Below are positions 58,497 to 64,000 of a DNA stretch of 64,000 bases, in pieces. The DNA comes from CAYWEM01 sp964457225. GTDB taxonomy: Bacteria > Acidobacteriota > Aminicenantia > UBA2199. Where the stretch lies: the NCBI GenBank assembly GCA_964457225.1, contig CAYWEM010000004.1:62001-126000 (forward strand), in the 5' to 3' direction. Within the stretch, counting starts at the first letter, position 1. Each line of letters starts with the position of its first letter. Made by a program: the position numbers and the translations under genes. The notes under the pieces are model-generated. The model saw only the letters and a list, made by a program, of their open reading frames with translations. It had not been told where the DNA came from and did no database searches.

Positions 58497-60415
58497 CCCC
58501 GGCTGAAAAAATAAAACAGCGAATCGAGGCCGAAGCGTAGTCCAATAAGCAGTTGCCGGTTATTGTATTCAATATTATCATTTCCCAGCGTCCGGTAGAT
58601 ACCATTCTGCATGCGCCAACCTGAATAGAACTGAACCCCTGCACGGCGCCAGGGAATACAGTTGATTTCAACTTCCGCTTCAAAATTATCAGCGGAAAAC
58701 CCGGATCTTGCAAAGTATTTCTTGTACTGGCAGGCTGCCCGCAATTCCAGCCTGTTGCCGTAATCAAGCTGGATTTTTCCTTCCAGGCCGCCCAACAGCC
58801 CGATTGAATTGAAATTACCTGCTTGCTGCAGTTTGATCGAGGCCAGGCCTAAACCGACCCTGGCCTGCAGGTAATGCCTTAAATCATCCCTGGCAGACAG
58901 ATTCAACAACATACTCGTTTGCAGTGAATCGGTATGGCTGATTATTCCCGGGTGCAGTCCGCTTTCCCTGAGGTGGAAAGCAACACTGAAACCCGGCTTG
59001 ATAAAGCTCTCGGCTCCCCCCCCCGGTCTGGTCAGGACCTTGTCATACCGCAACAGGGTTGTCCGGCGAAAGCTGCTTTTCCCGCTGTACATATTCACGG
59101 AAAGCTTTAACAATTCCAGTCTTGAATTACGATTGGCGGCAAACAGGCTCTGATCTCCCAACTGCTGATGTAAAAAACTGTACTCCAGGTGAAAAGATCC
59201 TTTTTCGGAAACAATACCCGGAGCCAGTGACAACACGGAATAACCTGCCAAAAACGGCGACCGGAATCGCTTTTCCCGGTCCGGGCGCCCAGGCTTGTCT
59301 GATTTCTCCGGGTGATAATCCGGTTGAAAGTCTTCATCGGCCTGCAACAGCCTGGCCCGTAATCTCAGGGTCAAATCGAGCAGCAAAGTAAGCTGCGGAT
59401 TGCTGAAATCAAGCAATTCCCTTTTTTCCCCGGAATTGCTTTTCTTCCGGTATTCCTGAAAACGCTCAACCGCACCGGCGGCTTGAAAAAACGATAAAAG
59501 AAGTGCTCCACTTTCAAGAAACTCCTTCTTCCCGTTGCTTTCTCTATCCACCGTATTTACTCCCGGAAAACAGTTGAAAAGATCCCGGTAAAAAATCCCG
59601 CGGTCGATCCGTGAGAATTCTTTCCGGTATAAACTCAATTGCCGCCTGAAATAGTCCCGGAATTCATCGTGGTCCAAGTTCAGCTTTTCTTTCAGAGCTG
59701 AGAGCCTTTTGATTTCCCGCCAGCCGTTCAGCGCCGCCTGGCTTATACTGGGGTAATCCGGCAGGACGAATTCAGCCAGCCCGGCTCGAAAGATTTTTGC
59801 CGCCACCTGCAGGGGCATGTCGACAAGCTCCATATCGACAAGCCCTGATCTTTCCCCGTATACCTCCCTCAGCAGGCTTAATAAAAGACTGGTGCAGTTG
59901 CGGTTCAGGAAATAGTAACGCCTGTCGGGCAAGCTGCGCTCCATTTCTTTTATTCCGGCCAGCAGTTTTTCCTTTTGCCGTCGGTTCAGCTTCAACTGCA
60001 GGCGCAGAACATTGCGGTCTTCGATTATCGTATTCCGGTTTATAACTGAAACCAGCCGCTCTCTCTGCACCATGGAGCGGTAATGACCGAACAGGCCCCG
60101 CAGTGAGTATAAAAAAGGGTTGATTCCGGCGCTTTCATCTGCCCCTGAATTGGCCACCATGCCTATAACCACCGAAAGCCCGGAAATATCATTCCTTCTG
60201 CGCAGGAGCAGGTAGAGGTGACCGGCGATTGATGCCGGTGATTTCAGCGATGGCGCCGCTATCAGCAATTCCACCGCTTCAATTTCATCCGGGGCTGGCA
60301 GGTCGATGTTGTCCTGGTAAGAATCGACTTCCCTGGCCGGGCAAAACAAAGCGGCAAAAACAAACTCCAGGACAATGAAAATCAAGGCTGCTTTTTTCCC
60401 CGGTGCCTTGATCAT
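58493..60415 (-). CDS. DUF4105 (Lnb N-terminal periplasmic-like) protein with C-terminal barrel
   Basis: A 640-aa exported protein. The signal segment (AALIFIVLEFVFAALFCPA) is followed by the DUF4105 domain (about 55-200) with its hallmark YYFLNRNCTSLLLSLLREVYG. The NC-T motif carries a conserved Cys, and the fold is papain-like in relatives such as the N-terminal part of apolipoprotein N-acyltransferase 2 (Lnb). A helical middle region follows (about 200-370). The last 270 residues alternate like outer-membrane strands (FHLEYSFLHQQLG, LELLKLSVNMYSGKSSFRR, LDYGNRLELRAACQYKKYF, LLIGLRFGLDSLFYFF) and end in aromatic residues. A cell-envelope modifying role is an inference. Confidence 0.75.
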   Translation of the reverse strand: MIKAPGKKAALIFIVLEFVFAALFCPAREVDSYQDNIDLPAPDEIEAVELLIAAPSLKSPASIAGHLYLLLRRRNDISGLSVVIGMVANSGADESAGINPFLYSLRGLFGHYRSMVQRERLVSVINRNTIIEDRNVLRLQLKLNRRQKEKLLAGIKEMERSLPDRRYYFLNRNCTSLLLSLLREVYGERSGLVDMELVDMPLQVAAKIFRAGLAEFVLPDYPSISQAALNGWREIKRLSALKEKLNLDHDEFRDYFRRQLSLYRKEFSRIDRGIFYRDLFNCFPGVNTVDRESNGKKEFLESGALLLSFFQAAGAVERFQEYRKKSNSGEKRELLDFSNPQLTLLLDLTLRLRARLLQADEDFQPDYHPEKSDKPGRPDREKRFRSPFLAGYSVLSLAPGIVSEKGSFHLEYSFLHQQLGDQSLFAANRNSRLELLKLSVNMYSGKSSFRRTTLLRYDKVLTRPGGGAESFIKPGFSVAFHLRESGLHPGIISHTDSLQTSMLLNLSARDDLRHYLQARVGLGLASIKLQQAGNFNSIGLLGGLEGKIQLDYGNRLELRAACQYKKYFARSGFSADNFEAEVEINCIPWRRAGVQFYSGWRMQNGIYRTLGNDNIEYNNRQLLIGLRFGLDSLFYFFSRG

Positions 60416-60451
60416 GGAAAGTTACAGATCAGCTGTCTCCCACCGCTCCGC

Positions 60452-60964
60452 TTAAAAACCGATTTCCCTGTGCAGAAAATCAGCCAGGCCGGCTATATCA
60501 TTTCGGTTGAAGGTCGGCAGGCCCGATTCATTTTGCGGTAATTCAGATACCAGGGCGATCAGTTTTTCCCTGGGGTTGACCGGTTCCAGTCCGGTTTGCC
60601 GGCTGACAACTTCAACCATCCTGTCGCCCTGCCGGGCCCAGCCTTCCACCAGTACCAGGTCCAGCTCTCTCATTTCAAAGAGGATTTCCGATAACTGCGG
60701 TTCCCGATCCAGCAGTCTCTGGGAAAAAACCCTTTCCGGGGTGACCATTATCACGTGTCGACTGCCGGCCTGGATATGACGCCAGGTGTCCTTGCCCGGA
60801 CTGTCAAGGGAAAGCGCCGGATGAGATGAGTGTTTTACTGAGCCTACTTTCAATCCTTCCCGGCAGAAAAGAGATATCAATTTTTCAAGGAAAGTAGTTT
60901 TCCCTGATCCGGAGCGCCCGACAATGGAAACGACCGGGGGGCTGTTCTGGGTTGAAAAGGACAT
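60452..60964 (-). CDS. mobB: Molybdopterin-guanine dinucleotide biosynthesis protein MobB
   Basis: A 170-aa cytoplasmic P-loop protein that assists MobA in attaching GMP to molybdopterin. Walker A is VSIVGRSGSGKTTFLEKL (residues about 12-29). GLKVGSVKHSSH and the DTWRHIQAGSRHVIM segment are typical of MobB, as is LVLVEGWARQ. No other molybdenum cofactor genes are in the window. It lies directly after two tRNA genes on the same strand. Confidence 0.92.
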   Translation of the reverse strand: MSFSTQNSPPVVSIVGRSGSGKTTFLEKLISLFCREGLKVGSVKHSSHPALSLDSPGKDTWRHIQAGSRHVIMVTPERVFSQRLLDREPQLSEILFEMRELDLVLVEGWARQGDRMVEVVSRQTGLEPVNPREKLIALVSELPQNESGLPTFNRNDIAGLADFLHREIGF

Positions 60965-60984
60965 TTTCCCTCCCGAAGAGGAAG

Positions 60985-61057
60985 CGCACCCGGAGGGATT
61001 CGAACCCCCAGCCTGCTGATTAGAAGTCAGCTGCTCTATCCGTTGAGCTACGAGTGC
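60985..61057 (-). tRNA. tRNA-Arg (anticodon TCT)
   Basis: A 73-base cloverleaf on the minus strand: acceptor GCACTCG/CGGGTGC, D stem GCTC/GAGC, anticodon stem GCTGA/TCAGC with loop CTTCTAA (anticodon TCT), T arm GGGGG-TTCGAAT-CCCTC and discriminator G. The CCA end is not encoded. It lies 10 bp after tRNA-Pro. Confidence 0.96.
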
Positions 61058-61067
61058 TCTTGCGGAA

Positions 61068-61142
61068 TCGGGGCGAGTAGATTTGAACTACCGACCTCCT
61101 GCTCCCAAGGCAGGCGCGCTGACCAGGCTGCGCTACGCCCCG
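61068..61142 (-). tRNA. tRNA-Pro (anticodon TGG)
   Basis: A 75-base cloverleaf on the minus strand: acceptor CGGGGCG/CGCCCCG, D stem GCGC/GCGC, anticodon stem CCTGC/GCAGG with loop CTTGGGA (anticodon TGG), T arm GGTAG-TTCAAAT-CTACT and discriminator A. The CCA end is not encoded. It begins 10 bp after the rpsU stop, so it is probably cotranscribed with rpsU. Confidence 0.96.
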
Positions 61143-61152
61143 TAACCCCGGC

Positions 61153-61356
61153 TCAATAATCAGAAAAGTCCCGTCTGATCTTCTTGCGCATTCTTTTTTT
61201 CGCCTGGGCGATCTTCAGTCTGCGTTTTTCTCCGGGTTTCAGGTACACGGAATGCTTCTTGATTTCCTTGATGATAGCTTCCTGCTGTACTTTACGTTTG
61301 AAACGCCGTAACGCACTTTCGTAGGGTTCTCCAGGCTGCAACTCAACACTGGCCAC
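61153..61356 (-). CDS. rpsU: 30S ribosomal protein S21
   Basis: A 67-aa basic ribosomal protein. (V/M)ASVELQPGEPYESALRRF, then KRKVQQEAIIKEIKKH, KPGEKRRLKIAQAKKR and a basic end match S21 throughout. The start is GTG 61356 with GAGGAG about 11 nt upstream, a somewhat long spacing. A promoter with a perfect spacer lies upstream. The two tRNA genes follow within 10 bp each. Confidence 0.96.
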   Translation of the reverse strand: MASVELQPGEPYESALRRFKRKVQQEAIIKEIKKHSVYLKPGEKRRLKIAQAKKRMRKKIRRDFSDY

Positions 61357-61396
61357 TTTTTATCACGCTCCTCATTACCTTATTTAGGTAGCTTTC

Positions 61397-61425
61397 CTTA
61401 TACCTGAATTGCACCGCCAAGTCAA
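61397..61425 (-). promoter_or_regulatory. Promoter of the rpsU-tRNA unit
   Basis: On the minus strand, TTGACT (61425-61420), a 17-bp spacer and TATAAG (61402-61397), about 40 bp upstream of the rpsU GTG. Confidence 0.7.
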
Positions 61426-61460
61426 GAAATACTGACGGGCTTTGATCGTCAGGTTACTGG

Positions 61461-62543
61461 TCAGATCTCCTGGTATTGATCTTCAGCTTCTTCCGGCTCA
61501 GCCGAACCCTGCAGAACTTCCGATGCCTTACTGCTCGCTTTTTCAGCAAGTCCCTTCATCAGGGCTTCGGGAAGTACGGCGGATAGAGAAACCCGGTCGG
61601 CCTTTGCTTCCAGTTGCAGGCGATCCAGCAATTCTTTCCAGAGAGGACCGTCTTCCTTGTCCTGAGTCAGTCCCATGGCCGCCATGGCCTTGAATCCGTT
61701 GAGCATTTCCACCAACTCCTTGTTGGCCTCGGGATTTTTTGAAAGCAAGTGCAGTGCGAATTCATAGGACTTGTTTCGGTAATCCAGGTAGCCCTGCATG
61801 CCGTGGGCCTCGTTCAATGCCTGGGGCATGAACGGCAGGAAGCCCTGGCCTTCCTCCTGGTCGTCCCCTTTCGGGATTTGCGGCAGAGTCAGCCACAAGA
61901 GTCCATCGCTTTTCAAACCGGCCAGGCTTTCCTTGAAACCGGGAGTGCTGATAACGGATTCACCGGCACCGGCCTGCAGGTCGAGTACCTGTTTGATGGT
62001 CCCGACAGCGCCGATCGCCATCAATTTCGGGCTGATGAAAGCCAGGCCCATATCCTGCCGTGCTTTTTCCAGTAATTCGAAATCGGTTTCAGTTTCCTTG
62101 ATCGACCATATCTTGGTCTGGCGATACTCGGAGTCCATGGCAAGGGTTCCCCGATCCTGCAAGAAAGAAACAATTCGATTTGCATCAGCTTCCATTTCAG
62201 CCAGTATCAGGATGTTTTCGCCCTGGCCGGTTTCAGCATATACGGCACTGGTGATTCTTTTCAGGTCTTTTTTCAAGTCAATCCCGGTAGCTTCGAAAAA
62301 ACCTCCGGCTCCTATCTCCTCCAGGCCTTTGTGCATTGAGGAAAAAGCTTCGTCCAGCACTCCTTCCATGGGTTGCAGGTTGAAGATGCGTGCCGTGTCA
62401 ATGGAAAAAATCGCGGTGGCTCCATTGGGAATAAGGTTCAGAACCTGCGACTTGTCGACCGCGGTTTCCTTTTTCTTACAGGCCTGGGGAAAGAAAGCCA
62501 GCAGTAAAACAATGAGAATTGCCAGCGTTTTGGTTTTGTTCAT
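61461..62543 (-). CDS. Lipoprotein of unknown function
   Basis: A 360-aa protein with a lipoprotein signal (LAILIVLLLAFFPQAC, Cys near residue 22, then KKKE). The mature part has repeated IxSIDTARIF, VYAETGQGENILILAEME and LAFISPKLMAIGAVGTIKQVLD segments that resemble DUF3352-like or heme-binding-type alpha/beta repeats, but I do not recognise the family firmly. It ends in an acidic Glu-rich tail (GSAEPEEAEDQYQEI). AAGGAGG lies 6 nt upstream of the ATG. It faces the ABC exporter genes across a 137-bp gap. Confidence 0.72.
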   Translation of the reverse strand: MNKTKTLAILIVLLLAFFPQACKKKETAVDKSQVLNLIPNGATAIFSIDTARIFNLQPMEGVLDEAFSSMHKGLEEIGAGGFFEATGIDLKKDLKRITSAVYAETGQGENILILAEMEADANRIVSFLQDRGTLAMDSEYRQTKIWSIKETETDFELLEKARQDMGLAFISPKLMAIGAVGTIKQVLDLQAGAGESVISTPGFKESLAGLKSDGLLWLTLPQIPKGDDQEEGQGFLPFMPQALNEAHGMQGYLDYRNKSYEFALHLLSKNPEANKELVEMLNGFKAMAAMGLTQDKEDGPLWKELLDRLQLEAKADRVSLSAVLPEALMKGLAEKASSKASEVLQGSAEPEEAEDQYQEI

Positions 62544-62642
62544 TAGTCCTCCTTGAAAACTGATTACATTTTATCCTAAACAAAACATATACGCCACCCA
62601 ATGCAGTTATGTTTCATTTATTTAAGAGAGGAATCACCAAAA

Positions 62643-62671
62643 TTGACATCGGGTCCCTTTTTTTTTACAAT
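62643..62671 (+). promoter_or_regulatory. Promoter abutting the ABC exporter gene
   Basis: A perfect TTGACA (62643-62648), a 17-bp spacer with a T11 run, and TACAAT (62666-62671). The ATG at 62681 is only 9 bp after the -10 box and no ribosome-binding site is present, so the message is probably leaderless or has a leader of 2-4 nt. Confidence 0.75.
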
Positions 62672-62680
62672 GCGACTGCA

Positions 62681-63619
62681 ATGAACCAAGCTTCTCAACC
62701 AATAGTAAACCTGCAGCAGGTTTCTTTTTCATACGGCCAGGTCAGGGCTCTGAACCAGGTTACCTGCACCATAGAAGGCGGAGTTTTCGGCCTTCTGGGT
62801 CCGAACGGTGCCGGAAAAACCACTCTCCTGAAAATCCTGCTCGGTTTCCTGCGGCCCAACGACGGACGGGCCCTGGTGGCGGGTTACGACACCCGGGCCG
62901 AAATCCTGCAAGCCCGCCGGCTGATCGGGTACATGCCGGAAAACGACAACCTGATTCCCGGGTTGGACGCAGTCTCCATGGTTTCCTACCTGGGGCGAAT
63001 AAGTGGAATGCCGGCGGGTGAAGCCATCAAGCGAGCTCACGACGTCCTTTACTTCGTCGGACTGGAAGAAGCGCGTTACCGGGAAGTCAGCACTTATTCA
63101 AGCGGTATGAAACAACGCCTGAAACTGGCCCAGGCCCTGGTTCACGATCCACTGCTTCTGCTTTGTGATGAGCCGACTTCCGGCATGGACCCGGCCGGCC
63201 GCCTTAACATGCTTGAGCTTATCAGAGATATCGCCGGCAAGGGCCGCATGAACGTGATCATTTCAAGCCATATTCTGAATGACATTGAAAGCGTGGCTTC
63301 CTCGGTTCTCATTCTGGACCGCGGCCGCCTGCTCAGGCTTGAAAGCCTGTCCGCTCTCAAGCCGGCTCAGGGAAAGGAATACGAAGTACACTGTGACGGA
63401 GACCAGGAGCAGTTCCGTTTGCGCCTGAGCGGCAATGGAATCAGGATTGAGTCTGAAGAACGAGGCCGCCTGCTGGTGACGCTGCCGGAAGGTTCCGGCA
63501 GTCAACTGCTCTTCCAGTGTGCCTCCCAGGCCGCAGCCAGCATCCGTCACCTGCAATTACGCCGGACTTCCCTGGAAGAAGCTTTTCTAAAAGCCCTGGG
63601 AGATAACGATGGGCATTAG
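62681..63619 (+). CDS. ABC-2 type exporter, ATP-binding protein
   Basis: A 312-aa ATPase of the CcmA/NatA-like export family. Walker A is GLLGPNGAGKTTLLKIL (near residues 35-51), the signature YSSGMKQRLKLAQAL (near 137-151), Walker B LLLCDEPTSGMDP (near 158-170) and the switch His in IISSHIL. A C-terminal regulatory extension of about 80 residues follows. The ATG at 62681 is preferred because the longer frame would run through the promoter. It overlaps the permease gene by 11 bp. Confidence 0.93.
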   Translation: MNQASQPIVNLQQVSFSYGQVRALNQVTCTIEGGVFGLLGPNGAGKTTLLKILLGFLRPNDGRALVAGYDTRAEILQARRLIGYMPENDNLIPGLDAVSMVSYLGRISGMPAGEAIKRAHDVLYFVGLEEARYREVSTYSSGMKQRLKLAQALVHDPLLLLCDEPTSGMDPAGRLNMLELIRDIAGKGRMNVIISSHILNDIESVASSVLILDRGRLLRLESLSALKPAQGKEYEVHCDGDQEQFRLRLSGNGIRIESEERGRLLVTLPEGSGSQLLFQCASQAAASIRHLQLRRTSLEEAFLKALGDNDGH

Positions 63620-64000
63620 GGAAAGAGGCTACGAACACTGGGACGGCCGATTGAAGGAAAAAGGCTGGCAGGGATGGCCGATTCTGACCCTGGGTATCAG
63701 CAGGATCTGGAAAAAGAAATATGCCAAGCTGATCTTGTCAATGGCCGCTTTTCCGGGCCTGGTGATCCTCGTCATGGTAATAGCCCTGGCCAAACCAGAA
63801 TGGCGGATTTTCACTTCGCAACTGAAGAACATCGCCAATACCCCAACCTTTTTTTATCATTACTTCGCCAATGGTTTCCTGTCGCTGATGCTGATAATCA
63901 TCAGCATTTTCAGTGGATCGGAGCTGATTTCCGGAGACCTGCACTCCAAAGCGTTTCCCTTGTACTTTGCCCGCCCTCTGCGCCGCCGCGATTACCTGCT
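63609..64000 (+). CDS. ABC-2 type exporter permease (3' partial)
   Basis: The gene starts at ATG 63609 inside the ATPase gene and runs off the window; 130 residues are visible. After the amphipathic opening GIRERGYEHWDGRLKEKGW there is a first membrane helix (AAFPGLVILVMVIALA), then a second (GFLSLMLIIISIFSGSELIS), then GDLHSKAFPLYFARPLRRRDY. The S-G-S-E-L-I-S-x-D pattern with ARPLRR-x-Y is typical of NosY-type ABC-2 permeases. The exported substrate is unknown. Confidence 0.85.
   Translation, partial: MGIRERGYEHWDGRLKEKGWQGWPILTLGISRIWKKKYAKLILSMAAFPGLVILVMVIALAKPEWRIFTSQLKNIANTPTFFYHYFANGFLSLMLIIISIFSGSELISGDLHSKAFPLYFARPLRRRDYL

Noticed and set aside
1..64000. CRISPR arrays, rRNA genes, prophage or toxin-antitoxin modules
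   Set aside because: No regularly spaced direct repeats, rRNA segments, phage structural genes or paired small toxin/antitoxin genes were seen.

Overview
The window reads as chromosomal DNA of a Gram-negative bacterium. Most of it is GC-rich and gene-dense, with ATGA-type stop/start overlaps, outer-membrane beta-barrels, lipoproteins and periplasmic proteases. A GWxTD-domain protein followed by a TPR/carboxypeptidase-regulatory protein, an ADP-forming acyl-CoA synthetase fusion, a paired M16/S9 peptidase operon and a LiaF-like/LytS/LytTR operon together suggest a member of the Acidobacteriota/Candidatus Aminicenantes group. That placement is inferred from gene content; no 16S rRNA is present.

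Layout. 1-2.3 kb: end of a Fe-siderophore/cobalamin-type ABC importer. 2.4-9.7 kb: a duplicated-repeat envelope protein, a DUF2177 membrane protein, a LiaF-like/LytS/LytTR signalling operon, a NeuB-type synthase coupled to alanine racemase, and a DUF454 protein. 9.8-18.7 kb: a UbiA prenyltransferase, then the conserved block rpmH-rnpA-yidD-yidC-jag-mnmE-mnmG, then malQ. In rnpA the reading frame is broken at a T10 run. 18.7-31.9 kb: a GH20 hexosaminidase-like enzyme, GWxTD and TPR proteins, an EEP-family hydrolase, a lytic transglycosylase, a DEAH RNA helicase and an NDP-forming acyl-CoA synthetase. 32-38.8 kb: an operon of an active and an inactive M16 peptidase plus an S9 peptidase, then a ClC channel fused to CBS and RCK_C domains.

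38.9-43.8 kb is an AT-richer island and the most interesting part. A small secreted protein with calcium-loop-like DxDGDG repeats lies divergent to an operon of a beta-barrel, a small periplasmic protein, a sensor kinase and a sigma-54-activating response regulator. The 365-bp gap between them holds two divergent sequences that both fit the sigma-54 -24/-12 pattern (GG-N10-GC) and agree at 15 of 17 positions. Between them lie two 14-bp dyads exactly 20 bp apart, as expected for activator binding sites. This looks like a self-contained, autoregulated sigma-54 circuit.

44.1-48.5 kb: exonuclease III and dnaE. 48.6-50.1 kb: an IS256-family element whose transposase ribosome-binding site is complementary to an upstream segment and can close a three-stem leader RNA. 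50.3-52.8 kb: a pseudopilin-like lipoprotein, a secreted cyclophilin, a C-terminally shortened thermonuclease and a RAYT (Y1 transposase) that carries two inverted copies of a 27-bp REP-like sequence inside its own coding region. 52.9-62.5 kb, nearly all on the minus strand: ComEC, a small barrel protein, a GH13_18 phosphorylase, a small membrane protein, a DUF4105/beta-barrel protein, MobB, tRNA-Arg, tRNA-Pro, rpsU and a lipoprotein. 62.7-64 kb: an ABC-2 type exporter that runs off the end.

Several genes have a good promoter with the -10 box only 5-13 nt before the start codon and no Shine-Dalgarno sequence, which suggests leaderless or nearly leaderless messages.
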